From the NCBI RefSeq assembly GCF_000429325.1, contig NZ_AUBQ01000013.1:217846-281845 (forward strand): a DNA stretch of 64,000 bases, written 5' to 3'. The position numbers and the translations under genes were made by a program. The notes under the pieces are model-generated. The model ran no database searches. It saw only the letters and a list, made by a program, of their open reading frames with translations, and was not told the DNA's origin. The stretch comes from Fundidesulfovibrio putealis DSM 16056 (GTDB taxonomy: Bacteria > Desulfobacterota > Desulfovibrionia > Desulfovibrionales > Desulfovibrionaceae). Within the stretch, counting starts at the first letter, position 1, and every line of letters starts with the position of its first letter. Below are positions 38,651 through 46,799 of the stretch, one piece after another.

Positions 38651-41317
38651 ATGTCCGAGACCACACTGGCCAAGGGCTACGAACCTGAAGAGGTCGAAGC
38701 CCGCTGGCTTACTTTCTGGGCCGAGACCGGAGCGGGAACCGCCGACCCGGACGCGCCGGGCGAGCCGTTTTCCATAGTCATCCCGCCGCCCAACGTCACC
38801 GGGGCCCTGCACATGGGCCATGCCCTGAACCTGACCGTGCAGGACATCCTCTGCCGCCACATGCGCCAGCAGGGCCGCAAGGTCCTGTGGGTTCCCGGCA
38901 CCGATCACGCAGGCATCGCCACACAGAACGTGGTTGAGCGCGCCCTGGCTGCCGAGGGTTCCTCGCGTCACGAAATGGGCCGCGAGAAGTTCGTTGAGCG
39001 CGTATGGGAATGGCGCAAGGATTACGGCGGGCGCATACTGAACCAGATCAGGCGCATGGGGGCCAGCGTTGACTGGACCCGCGAGCGCTTCACCATGGAC
39101 GAGGGCCTCTCCAAGGCGGTGCGCGAGGTTTTCGTGCGCCTGTACGAAGAGGGCCTCATCTACAAGGGTGACTACATCATCAACTGGTGCCCCCGCTGCC
39201 AGACGGCGCTGGCTGACCTGGAAGTGGAGCACAGCCCCAAGAAGGGCGCGCTCTACCAGATCCGCTACCCCCTGGCAGACGGCTCGGGAGAGTTGGTGGT
39301 GGCCACCACGCGGCCCGAAACCATGCTGGGCGACTCTGCCGTGGCGGTGCACCCGGAAGACGAAAAGTACCAGGATTACATCGGAAAATTCGTCAAGTTA
39401 CCGCTCACTGACCGGACAATCCCGGTGATCGCCGACGCCTACGTGGACCGCGAGTTCGGCACCGGCGCGCTGAAAGTCACCCCCGCCCACGACATGAACG
39501 ACTTCGACCTGGGACGCCGCCACAACCTGGAAGTCATCAAGGTGATGGACGGCGAAGGCAACATGAACGAGGCCGCCGGGCCTGCCTACCAGGGCCTCTC
39601 GCGCGAAGCCTGCCGCAAACGCGTGGTGGAGGACTTGAAGACCGCCGGGTTCCTGGTGCAGGTGGAAGAGCACGACCACTCCGTGGGCGAGTGCTACCGT
39701 TGCAAGACCGTGGTGGAGCCGCACGTGTCGCCCCAGTGGTTCGTGAAGGCCGGCCCCCTGGCCGAGGTGGCCCGCGCCGCCGTGGAGACCGGCAAGACCC
39801 AGATCATCCCCGAGCAGTGGACCACCACCTACTACCACTGGCTGGACAACATCCGTGACTGGTGCATCTCCCGCCAGATCTGGTGGGGGCACCGCATCCC
39901 GGCCTGGACCTGCGAGGCCTGCGGCAAGCTGATCGTCAGCCGCCAGGACCCGGACGCCTGCCCCTGCGGCGGCGCGCTCCAGCGCGACCCCGACGTGCTG
40001 GACACCTGGTTCTCCTCGGCCCTGTGGCCCTTCTCCACGTTGGGCTGGCCGGACAGCACCAAGGAGCTCAAGGCCTTCTACCCCACCTCGGTGCTGGTGA
40101 CGGGCTTCGACATCCTGTTCTTCTGGGTGGCCCGCATGATGATGATGGGCCTGCACTTCATGGACGAGGTCCCCTTCAAGCACGTGTACATCCACGCCCT
40201 GGTGCGCGACGCCGAGGGCAAGAAGATGTCCAAGTCCACGGGCAACGTCATCGACCCCCTGGTGATGATCGACAAGTTCGGCACCGACGCCCTGCGCTTC
40301 ACCCTCACCGCCTTCGCGGCCATGGGGCGCGACATCAAGCTCTCCGAGGACCGCATCGAGGGCTACCGCCACTTCGTCAACAAGCTGTGGAACGCGGCCC
40401 GGTTCAGCATGATGAACCTGCCCGAGACCATCCCCGCCGCGTCCCTGGACGGCGAGCTGCCCCTGCACCACGCCTGGATTCTGCACCGTCTGGAAGAGAT
40501 GAAGCAGTCCACGGCCAAGGCCATCGAGGGCTACCACTTCAACGAGGCCGCCCAGGGGCTTTACTCCTTCCTGTGGCTGGAGTTCTGCGACTGGTACCTG
40601 GAGATGGCCAAGGCCGACCTGAACGGCGAGGACGAGGACGCCAAGGCCACAGCCCAGAAGTGCCTGTGGACCGTCCTGTCCGAGTTTCTGACCCTCATGC
40701 ACCCCATCATGCCCTTCGTCACCCAGGAGATCTGGAGCCACCTGCCCGGCCACGAGCAGCCCGAGCATGAGCAAAAAGACCTCTCCAAGGTGCTCTACCC
40801 CGAAGCGCGTCCCCAGCACGTCAAGCCCGAGGCCGTGGCCCAGATGACGCTCCTGCAGGAGATCGTGGTCAGCGTGCGCAACATCCGCTCCGAGCTGTCC
40901 ATAAGCCCGGCAGCGAAGCTCGAGTGCATGGTGCGCACCGGCGACGCCGCCGACCTGGCCACGCTGCGCGCCAACGAGCGCATGATCGTGCAGATGGCGC
41001 GCCTGTCCGGCTTCACCGCAGGCCCCGACGTCACCGCGCCCAAGGCCTCGGCCAGCGCGGCTGCCGGCGGCAACGCGGTGTTCGTGCCCCTGGCCGGAGC
41101 CGTGGACTTCGACGCGGAGTTGGCGCGCCTCAATAAGGAGCTGGCCAAGACCTCCAAGGAAGCCGAGATCGTGGGCCGCAAGCTGGCCAACGAGGACTTC
41201 ACGGCCAAGGCCCCCGCCGAGGTGGTGGCCAAGGAGCGCGAGAAGGACGAGATGCTGCGCGGCAAGGTGGAGAAGCTGGAAGAGCTGAAGGCCCGCATCG
41301 AGAGCCTGAAGGGATAG
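38651..41317 (+). CDS. valS: Valine--tRNA ligase
   Basis: 888-residue class Ia aminoacyl-tRNA synthetase that charges tRNA-Val and edits threonine. The HIGH-type motif is PPNVTGALHMGHAL near residue 37, the KMSKS loop is GKKMSKSTGN (about residue 525), and a C-terminal coiled coil (KELAKTSKEAEIVGRKL) is present as in ValRS. The CP1 editing domain with TTRPETMLGDSAVAVHP, shown as TTRPETMLGD, is complete. The ATG at 38651 has AAGGAG eight bases upstream; a GTG at 38642 is too close to it. Single-gene operon with its own terminator. Confidence 0.97.
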   Translation: MSETTLAKGYEPEEVEARWLTFWAETGAGTADPDAPGEPFSIVIPPPNVTGALHMGHALNLTVQDILCRHMRQQGRKVLWVPGTDHAGIATQNVVERALAAEGSSRHEMGREKFVERVWEWRKDYGGRILNQIRRMGASVDWTRERFTMDEGLSKAVREVFVRLYEEGLIYKGDYIINWCPRCQTALADLEVEHSPKKGALYQIRYPLADGSGELVVATTRPETMLGDSAVAVHPEDEKYQDYIGKFVKLPLTDRTIPVIADAYVDREFGTGALKVTPAHDMNDFDLGRRHNLEVIKVMDGEGNMNEAAGPAYQGLSREACRKRVVEDLKTAGFLVQVEEHDHSVGECYRCKTVVEPHVSPQWFVKAGPLAEVARAAVETGKTQIIPEQWTTTYYHWLDNIRDWCISRQIWWGHRIPAWTCEACGKLIVSRQDPDACPCGGALQRDPDVLDTWFSSALWPFSTLGWPDSTKELKAFYPTSVLVTGFDILFFWVARMMMMGLHFMDEVPFKHVYIHALVRDAEGKKMSKSTGNVIDPLVMIDKFGTDALRFTLTAFAAMGRDIKLSEDRIEGYRHFVNKLWNAARFSMMNLPETIPAASLDGELPLHHAWILHRLEEMKQSTAKAIEGYHFNEAAQGLYSFLWLEFCDWYLEMAKADLNGEDEDAKATAQKCLWTVLSEFLTLMHPIMPFVTQEIWSHLPGHEQPEHEQKDLSKVLYPEARPQHVKPEAVAQMTLLQEIVVSVRNIRSELSISPAAKLECMVRTGDAADLATLRANERMIVQMARLSGFTAGPDVTAPKASASAAAGGNAVFVPLAGAVDFDAELARLNKELAKTSKEAEIVGRKLANEDFTAKAPAEVVAKEREKDEMLRGKVEKLEELKARIESLKG

Positions 41318-41351
41318 CCTGACGGTGCGAGCGCCGGACTAACAGATACGT

Positions 41352-41390
41352 AGAAGCCCGGTCCCCGCGAGGGGGCCGGGCTTCTGTTTT
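41352..41390 (+). terminator. Rho-independent terminator of valS
   Basis: AGAAGCCCGG and CCGGGCTTCT arms with a GC-rich loop followed by GTTTT, 35 bases past the valS stop. Confidence 0.9.
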
Positions 41391-41488
41391 GAATCGGAAA
41401 GCAGCCTGCTCCGGTGGCGGAGCCAACTTCCTCAAGGCATGGGCAAGGGCGGAAATACCCGGCAAGGCTTCTCAGTTCATGATCGCCG

Positions 41489-41920
41489 TCATTCGTCCAT
41501 GTGCGCCTGGAGGAACATCGATTTCTCCAGGGATGCGAAGAACTGCTGGTACGGCTCGGGATCTTCCACCGCCGTGAGGTTGTACTGGGCATTGGCGCGC
41601 ACGACCATCTGGTTCTGGGCCTTGGGGCGGACCGTGACGGTCATGCGCAGGCTGTACCCGCCGAGCTTTGTGCCGCTGACGGAACCGAGCACCATGTCGG
41701 CCTTGTCGATGATGAAGCCGAGATCCTGGAGCGTGGAGATGACCGTGCGGAGGGTTTTCTCCTTGTTCTCGGTCTCGAACCTGCGGCTTTGGTAGTTGCG
41801 CAATTCCACCTGCGTAGCGGACACGGCCATGACCTGGTTTCTGGATGCGGTCTGGCATCCGAACATGGACGCCAGCATCACGATGCCGAGAAGGAGTGCG
41901 AGAGAACGGCTCAGTTTCAT
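41489..41920 (-). CDS. Lipoprotein, paralogue of the next upstream gene
   Basis: 143 residues with a lipoprotein signal (LLLGIVMLASMFGC, lipobox ASMFGC, Cys at about 22). The mature domain is alpha/beta with DLGFIIDKADMVLG and ends in YQQFFASLEKSMFLQAHMDE. It shares the pattern YQxFFxxLxxSxFLxAH with the next gene upstream, so the two are diverged paralogues. The ATG overlaps the upstream gene's stop by four bases. Function is unknown; an outer-membrane location is likely because of the lipid anchor, and no Asp is seen at position 2. Confidence 0.82.
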   Translation of the reverse strand: MKLSRSLALLLGIVMLASMFGCQTASRNQVMAVSATQVELRNYQSRRFETENKEKTLRTVISTLQDLGFIIDKADMVLGSVSGTKLGGYSLRMTVTVRPKAQNQMVVRANAQYNLTAVEDPEPYQQFFASLEKSMFLQAHMDE

Positions 41921-42450
41921 ATGTCGTGCGCCTCCAGAAAGATGGACTGAGCCAGCTTGTTGAAGAATTCCTGATAGATTTGCGGATCGTTGACCGTTTC
42001 CGCCTTGGTCACGGCGTTCTGATCGTTCCAGATCACGCGTTGAACCGTCAACCGGACCGCCACGCGCTCGCTTTTCTCGCCGACCGGTCTGGTGACGAGG
42101 GATGCCCGAATCTTCTGCTCCTTGTCGATGGGCACAACGACCCCGAACAGGATGGCCATCGCGATGGCCCCTGCCACCTGGCCCGAATCGACCGCCGTGC
42201 GGTTCTTCGAGGAGGTGACCAGCCCGAGATCCGTGCAGCTTTCATCGAGGTTGAACCCGAGATCCTGCAGCAAGCCAGCCGAAGCGGCGAGCACCATCTT
42301 TTCGTCAGACGTATCGAATATCTTGGTCTGGAGTTGCTTGTTCGAAAGATCCTCCTGGGACAGAACCAATGCCTGCTTGGGGACCTTGGTGGCCACGCAG
42401 CCGGATAGCATCGCCACTAACAGCACAATGGCAGAACACTTCTTCAGCAT
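41917..42450 (-). CDS. Lipoprotein, conserved paralogous family
   Basis: 177 residues beginning MLKKCSAIVLLVAMLSGC with lipobox LSGC (Cys about 18). The mature part has DLGFNLDESCTDLGLVTSSK, a predicted membrane-like Ala/Ile segment (GAIAMAILFGVVVP), and the ending YQEFFNKLAQSIFLEAHDI that pairs it with the downstream paralogue. The start at 42450 is chosen because the longer frame to 42507 would place the lipobox internally. It lies between the other two lipoproteins and is co-transcribed with them. Confidence 0.8.
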   Translation of the reverse strand: MLKKCSAIVLLVAMLSGCVATKVPKQALVLSQEDLSNKQLQTKIFDTSDEKMVLAASAGLLQDLGFNLDESCTDLGLVTSSKNRTAVDSGQVAGAIAMAILFGVVVPIDKEQKIRASLVTRPVGEKSERVAVRLTVQRVIWNDQNAVTKAETVNDPQIYQEFFNKLAQSIFLEAHDI

Positions 42451-42460
42451 GCTGCACCCG

Positions 42461-42868
42461 CTAGAAGCTGGACTGGCGATAGGCGAAGTCGCGCACTTTC
42501 TGCTCATTGTCGAACTTGACGACCACGGTCAGGGTGCGTTGCGAACGCGAAGCCGCCCCCGAGCCGACTGTGCCGCCCACCAGAAGCAGCGTTCCGTAGC
42601 CGCTGCTGGCGGAATAGCTGACTTCGGTCGAAATCTTGTCGTAAACCCACACCTCGCGACGCTGGTCGTCGGTGGTGACCATGTTGGGAGAGCCAAGCGC
42701 GGCGACGACGTCTGCGGAACTCATGCCGACACGGATCTCTCTCTGGACGGTGCCCACCGATATGCGGTCGGTGGTGTCGTTCTGGACTGCGGCCTTGTGG
42801 CTGGAGGCTGAACACCCCATGAGGGACAACAAGGAGACTATCGCACAGCACATCAACGTCATTCTCAT
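42461..42868 (-). CDS. SmpA/OmlA (BamE)-like small lipoprotein
   Basis: 135 residues with lipobox LLSLMGC (MTLMCCAIVSLLSLMGCSAS). The mature domain resembles the SmpA/OmlA/BamE fold, with EIRVGMSSADVVAALGSPN and VWVYDK followed by a beta-strand domain. BamE proteins work with BAM at the outer membrane, but a stand-alone copy next to two unrelated lipoproteins suggests a different job. It is the first gene of this three-gene operon; a perfect TTGACA promoter lies just upstream. The start is ATG 42868; TTG 42880 is an in-frame alternative. Confidence 0.8.
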   Translation of the reverse strand: MRMTLMCCAIVSLLSLMGCSASSHKAAVQNDTTDRISVGTVQREIRVGMSSADVVAALGSPNMVTTDDQRREVWVYDKISTEVSYSASSGYGTLLLVGGTVGSGAASRSQRTLTVVVKFDNEQKVRDFAYRQSSF

Positions 42869-42891
42869 ACAACACCCCAATATTTTTTACA

Positions 42892-42921
42892 AAAATACTC
42901 AGAGCACACGAATACTGTCAA
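42892..42921 (-). promoter_or_regulatory. Sigma-70-like promoter of the lipoprotein operon
   Basis: On the minus strand a perfect TTGACA (42916-42921) and TATTTT (42892-42897) with 18 bases between. Transcription would begin about 15-20 bases before the first lipoprotein start. The surrounding 42869-43130 is AT-rich and otherwise shows no gene. Confidence 0.5.
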
Positions 42922-43131
42922 TCCATTCATGAGACTCGTCCAACAATGTAGGGAAACACGCACCCGACCCGTGCGCCCATAATATTGCAAATCAAATATT
43001 CTGCCTGGGCGACGAAAGCCAAAAAAATATTTTCATGACACCGTCTATTATCCGGCCATTCCTTGCGCCGAGCGAGCAGAGCGGAAAAACTGACTTTGAG
43101 AAACCATCCGAAACAACCACCTCCAGAACGC

Positions 43132-43164
43132 AAAAAGGCCGGGAAGAGTCTCCTCTTCCCGGCC
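43132..43164 (-). terminator. Rho-independent terminator of trxC
   Basis: Minus-strand GGCCGGGAAGAG/CTCTTCCCGGCC stem with a four-base loop, followed by TTTTT. It is 25 bases past the trxC stop. Confidence 0.92.
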
Positions 43165-43188
43165 CGAGCGTTCACGTTCCCCGGCGGA

Positions 43189-43626
43189 TCAGTACATGGC
43201 CCGCGATCTGGCCCAGCTCTCCAGGTTGTTGGCGTCCATGGCCCCGGAGATTGAGTCCACGGCCTTGCCGTTCTTGAACAGGATCAGCGTGGGGATGCTC
43301 TTGATGTTGAACTGCGCGGCCAGCAGCTGCTCGGCCTCGGTGTTCACCTTGGCGGCGCGGATGTCCGGCTCCAGGCGCTGGGCCGCCTTCTCGAAATCGT
43401 TGGCCATGGCGCGGCAGGGACCGCACCAGGGCGCCCAGAAGTCCACCAGCAGGGGCACGTCGGTGTCCATGACGTGCTTGCCGAAGGTGTCCTGGGTCAG
43501 TTCGACGGGTTTGCCTGGAAACAGGCTCTCGCGGCACTTGCCGCAGGTGGCCTGGGTTTCCTTGCCTGGAATGACCCGGTTGCGCGTGTGGCAATGCGGG
43601 CAGGTGACCTTGCGGGATTCTGACAT
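43189..43626 (-). CDS. trxC: Thioredoxin 2 (zinc-ribbon thioredoxin)
   Basis: 145 residues. The N-terminal zinc ribbon has CPHC and CGKC, then a thioredoxin domain with active site WCGPC (about residue 70), the cis-Pro in SIPTLILF and the usual KNGKAVDSISGAM strand. TrxC reduces disulfides under oxidative conditions and often replaces the housekeeping thioredoxin in anaerobes exposed to oxygen. The start at 43626 (MSESRKVTC) is close to a weak ribosome site. It is divergent from the TIM-barrel gene and has its own terminator. A TTCACAGTGAA palindrome in the 75-base divergent region could be a regulatory site. Confidence 0.95.
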   Translation of the reverse strand: MSESRKVTCPHCHTRNRVIPGKETQATCGKCRESLFPGKPVELTQDTFGKHVMDTDVPLLVDFWAPWCGPCRAMANDFEKAAQRLEPDIRAAKVNTEAEQLLAAQFNIKSIPTLILFKNGKAVDSISGAMDANNLESWARSRAMY

Positions 43627-43701
43627 GGGATGCTCCCTGGTTGTATTCACAGTGAAGACACCATAATAGTGAATTTTCCACGATTGTCGACAGGAGCGCA
43701 C

Positions 43702-44520
43702 ATGTTTTTCGTGAACTTGAACCTGAGGGCTGTCCGCAAGGATTCCACGGTGTTGGACCGCTTCCTTGCGCGCGGCGTGAACCCGGAGCTGGGCCTGGAC
43801 CCGGTGCTGATGGACATGGTGGACGACTCCTGGCACCGGGACATGGCCGAGCGCCTGCGCGGCGAGGGGCTGACGCCGTCCCTGCATCTGCCGTTCTTCG
43901 ACCTCCAGCCCGGCAGCGCCGACAATCTGGTGCGCGAGGCCTGCCGTGAGCGCTTGGCGCGCGCCCTGGACGTGGCCCGCATCTACGCCCCGGCCCACAT
44001 GATCGGCCACGTGAAGTACGACCACCTGCTGTACATGAACACCTACCCGCTCTGGCGCGAACGGGCCGTGGACACCTGGAGCTCGGTGCTGTCCGGCTGG
44101 CCGGAGCATCCGCCGCTGTACCTGGAGAACACCTTCGAGCCGGACCCGGCCACGGTGTCCGGCGTGGTGGGCGCGCTGCGCGAGGTCCACGGCGAGCGCG
44201 CGGGCCTGTGCCTGGACATCGGCCACTGGTACAGCTTCTCCGAGGGATGCAGGCTGTGCAACCTGGACGCGTGGCTTGACGACTTCGCGCCGCTCTTAAG
44301 CCACCTGCACCTGCACGACAACGACGGCAGCTTCGACCAGCACAAGGGGTTGGGTCAGGGGGATATTCCCTGGCAGGCCTTCTTCGAGGGGCTGGAGCAG
44401 CGCGGCCTGACGCCGTCGGTCACCTTCGAGCCGCACTCGGACGAGGCTTTCCACGCAGCCATGGACTTCGTGCGCCAGCACCCCCGCTGGTTCGCCCCGC
44501 TTCGGGTGGTCGCGCCGTAA
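43702..44520 (+). CDS. Sugar phosphate isomerase/epimerase (xylose-isomerase-like TIM barrel)
   Basis: 272-residue TIM-barrel protein of the AP endonuclease 2/xylose isomerase superfamily. Metal-ligand-like positions are seen in YLENTFEPDP (Glu), LCLDIGHWY (Asp/His), LHLHDNDGSFDQHKGLGQGD (His-Asp motif) and TFEPHSD. Activity could be an epimerase, isomerase or endonuclease IV-like nuclease; the GQGDIPW pattern is most like sugar phosphate isomerases/epimerases. The start at 43702 has CAGGAG upstream; a longer frame runs back into the divergent trxC region. It converges with the UPF0126 gene. Confidence 0.88.
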   Translation: MFFVNLNLRAVRKDSTVLDRFLARGVNPELGLDPVLMDMVDDSWHRDMAERLRGEGLTPSLHLPFFDLQPGSADNLVREACRERLARALDVARIYAPAHMIGHVKYDHLLYMNTYPLWRERAVDTWSSVLSGWPEHPPLYLENTFEPDPATVSGVVGALREVHGERAGLCLDIGHWYSFSEGCRLCNLDAWLDDFAPLLSHLHLHDNDGSFDQHKGLGQGDIPWQAFFEGLEQRGLTPSVTFEPHSDEAFHAAMDFVRQHPRWFAPLRVVAP

Positions 44521-44534
44521 AGCATCCAGACGCC

Positions 44535-45194
44535 TCAGCGGCGCGGACGTTTGCGCAGGATGCCCTTCTCGCCGATGGGAACGGTGCTCCAGTTCAGGCT
44601 GATGGCCAAAACGCGCAGCCCGAAAGTGACCGCGATGGAGCCCATGGCCACGGCCAGCGGAGGGAGGTCGGTGTGCGTGCGCAGCGGCACGTAGATAAGG
44701 CAGCCCACCAGGGCCGCAAAGGCGTAGAACTGGCCTGGGCGGAACACCATGGGCCGCTCGCCGATGAAGATGTCTCGCAGCACGCCGCCGCCGCAGGCGT
44801 TCACCACGCCCACCACCACGGCGGGGACGAACCCCAGGCCCAGGGCCAGGGTCTTTTCCACGCCGACCACCGCGTAGGCTCCCAGGGCCAGGGCGTCCAC
44901 CCAGGCGATCAGGCGCGTGGAGAGCACCGCCCTGGTGCCGAATATCAGCCCGGCCACGGCGGCAGCGGCCACGGCCATCAGGTAGCGGTCGTCCAGGAGA
45001 ATTGGGGATATCCCGTTCTGCAGGAACACCCCGTCGCGTATGAGCGCCCCGCCCACGCCCGTGGCCAGGGCCAGCACGAACAGGCCGATGATGTCGAACT
45101 CGCGGCGGATGGCCTCGATGGCCCCGGTGATGGCCATGAGGAACACGGCCGCAAGGTCCACGAAGAGCGGCAACTGGAAGGGTTGGGCGTCCAT
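44535..45194 (-). CDS. UPF0126 (TRIC-type) membrane protein
   Basis: 219 residues with about seven membrane segments and two repeated UPF0126 halves: FLMAITGAIEAIRREFDIIGLFVLALATGVGGALIRD, shown as AITGAIEAIRREFD and GVGGALIRD, and VVNACGGGVLRDIF. Bacterial UPF0126/TRIC proteins are proposed trimeric cation channels. The start at 45194 (MDAQPFQLPLF) is the better of two because the GTG at 45209 also lacks a ribosome site and adds no feature. It is convergent with the TIM-barrel gene. Confidence 0.88.
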   Translation of the reverse strand: MDAQPFQLPLFVDLAAVFLMAITGAIEAIRREFDIIGLFVLALATGVGGALIRDGVFLQNGISPILLDDRYLMAVAAAAVAGLIFGTRAVLSTRLIAWVDALALGAYAVVGVEKTLALGLGFVPAVVVGVVNACGGGVLRDIFIGERPMVFRPGQFYAFAALVGCLIYVPLRTHTDLPPLAVAMGSIAVTFGLRVLAISLNWSTVPIGEKGILRKRPRR

Positions 45195-45252
45195 AGGGCG
45201 GAGATACACCGAATACGGCGACTGTAAAAGGGTGGATGCTCTGGCGGCGACG

Positions 45253-45283
45253 CAAAAAGCCCGGCCGGGAAATCCGGCCGGGC
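45253..45283 (-). terminator. Rho-independent terminator of the DUF721 operon
   Basis: Minus-strand CCCGGCCGG/CCGGCCGGG-type stem followed by CTTTTTG, about 35 bases past the stop of the Rho-N-like gene. Confidence 0.88.
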
Positions 45284-45315
45284 GGTCGAGACTGCGGTCT
45301 TTTTCGTCGCGAGAC

Positions 45316-45654
45316 TTAGGCGGTCTTGGCCAGGTTGCGCGAGCGCTTCTTCAGGCGGTTCACCTTGCGGCGCAGGATGTCTTTTTCCTTGCGGGTGGTG
45401 CCCTCGGCGGCCTTCTTGACGCGCATTTCCTTGATCTGGGCCTTGATGTTCAGGATCTGGGCCTTGTAGGGGTTCGGAGCGCCCTTCTCGTCGGTGATGC
45501 CCAGGACTTCCTTGATGGCCGCGACCAGCGCGTCCTTGTCCATGCCGGATGCGCCCTGAATCATGGGGAGCTGGTTGATGATGAGGTCGCGAAGTTCCTT
45601 CGCGGTCATCTTGTCCAGGGGCTTTTTCAGTTCAATAGTGATTTCTTCGGCCAT
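45316..45654 (-). CDS. Small Rho-N/SAP-like coiled-coil protein
   Basis: 112 residues. The first 55 residues (MTAKELRDLIINQLPMI and MDKDALVAAIKEVLGI) form a three-helix pattern like the Rho N-terminal or SAP/LEM-type domain that binds nucleic acid; the rest is a strongly basic coiled coil (KDILRRKVNRLKKRSRN). A DNA- or RNA-binding role is inferred. It is the last gene of an operon with the DUF721 and shikimate-kinase-like genes and has AGGCGGAAA just before the ATG. It is conserved-looking but I do not know a name. Confidence 0.75.
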   Translation of the reverse strand: MAEEITIELKKPLDKMTAKELRDLIINQLPMIQGASGMDKDALVAAIKEVLGITDEKGAPNPYKAQILNIKAQIKEMRVKKAAEGTTRKEKDILRRKVNRLKKRSRNLAKTA

Positions 45655-45682
45655 TTTCCGCCTCCAAAGGGGAATAGATTTG

Positions 45683-46120
45683 TCACCTGCCGGGGCCAAA
45701 CTGGCGGACGTAGGCCGCGTACGAGCGCCCCACAGCAGTGTTCGGATCCAGGCTAAGTCCCCCCAGACGGGCGATCCTCGGCGGCGGTGGCCGCCAGAAG
45801 GCGGGCGCCGTACCGGGTACTGCATCCAGAGGGGTTTTGCCCTGTAGCAGATCGAATTGGACTTTGTCAAAGATTTGCTGCCGCAGAAACGCATTCACCC
45901 GCTCCAGAACCAGCGGCGCGTCGTACTGGCACTCCTGCATGGCGATGGGATCGTCCACGCCCAGAAGCAGGATCGTGCGCCTGTGTCCGAGCGGCCTGGC
46001 ATAGGGCGCGGCGTCGCCCAGCACCTCGCGCCAACGCGGCCAGAGCATGGCCAGCCTGAATCCCGTCGCGGCGTCCTGCCTGCTGGCGAAACCCACGATC
46101 AGCTCCCCGAGCATGCGCAT
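45683..46120 (-). CDS. DUF721 (DciA-like) protein
   Basis: 145 residues. The N-terminal half has the DUF721 pattern: GFRLAMLWPRWREVLGDAAPYARP (given in part as LWPRWREVLG), LLLGVDDPIAMQECQYDAPLVLERVN. DUF721 proteins include DciA, which helps load the replicative helicase DnaB in bacteria lacking DnaC. The Gln/Pro tail is less conserved. The start at 46120 overlaps the stop of the shikimate-kinase-like gene as TGATG, so translation is coupled. This may be a DciA relative rather than the housekeeping one. Confidence 0.82.
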   Translation of the reverse strand: MRMLGELIVGFASRQDAATGFRLAMLWPRWREVLGDAAPYARPLGHRRTILLLGVDDPIAMQECQYDAPLVLERVNAFLRQQIFDKVQFDLLQGKTPLDAVPGTAPAFWRPPPPRIARLGGLSLDPNTAVGRSYAAYVRQFGPGR

Positions 46121-46620
46121 CAGAGCCGCGCCTTCTCGCGCACGTCCTCGAGCATCTCCTCGGGCGTTGCGGCCAGAGGCATGATGAAGTGCGCCGCGCG
46201 CATGAACACGGGGTCCAGCCGCTCCACCTCGGCGGCCAGCTCCTCCAGGCGCGAGACGTCGCCCAGGCGCTTGGCCAGGATGGGGGCCGCAGTCATGATG
46301 TAGAACACCTTGCCGGAGGAGCGCAGGGCCTGGATGAGCGCGTCGTTCAGGGCGACGCCCGTGACGGCCACCGACTGCCCGGAGCCGCCCAGGACAGCCT
46401 TCAGCGCGTGCGGCGAATCGGCGTCCACAAAGGCAAGGCCAAGCGCCCCGGCAGAGGCCCGGGCCAGATCGCGCCGTCCCACGCCGGGCAGGCCGATGAA
46501 AAACAGGTTGCCCGAGGCCCCGCCGATGGAGGCCTGGGCCAGATCGCCCGGAAAGGTCCTGGTCGCGTCCTCTTCCTGGACGTCGACACGAAGCTTGATG
46601 GCGTTTGCGGGAACCTTCAT
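46120..46620 (-). CDS. Shikimate-kinase-like protein with degenerate P-loop
   Basis: 166 residues. The fold order follows shikimate kinase (AroK): IGLPGVGRRDLARASA then GLAFVDADS, as in GMMGAGKTTVGRALA...FVDSD, but the essential Walker A Lys-Ser/Thr is replaced by Arg-Asp (GVGRRD), so ATP binding or catalysis is likely lost. The rest includes GQSVAVTGVALND, RSSGKVFYIMT and a C-terminal helix. It probably acts as a regulatory or binding protein. It is the first gene of the operon with DUF721 and Rho-N-like genes, divergent from the TupA-like gene. Confidence 0.78.
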   Translation of the reverse strand: MKVPANAIKLRVDVQEEDATRTFPGDLAQASIGGASGNLFFIGLPGVGRRDLARASAGALGLAFVDADSPHALKAVLGGSGQSVAVTGVALNDALIQALRSSGKVFYIMTAAPILAKRLGDVSRLEELAAEVERLDPVFMRAAHFIMPLAATPEEMLEDVREKARL

Positions 46621-46799
46621 GCGCGCAACCTAGCCGCTTTGGGGCAAAAGTCAAAGACTCGAGCGGCTCCGAGCGCCCAGCGGTGCTGGCCGTCGTGCCA
46701 CACTCCGCCGTCCAGGAGCGCCAACAATGCGCCCCAGCCTTGACGCCGCCGCTTGGCCCAGGCTACATCTATGCCAACACTGACATAGGAGAGCGACCC

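Noticed and set aside
43655..43680. TTCACAGTGAA palindrome between trxC and the TIM-barrel gene as an oxidative-stress operator
   Set aside because: The match is too short to name a regulator; kept only as a remark.
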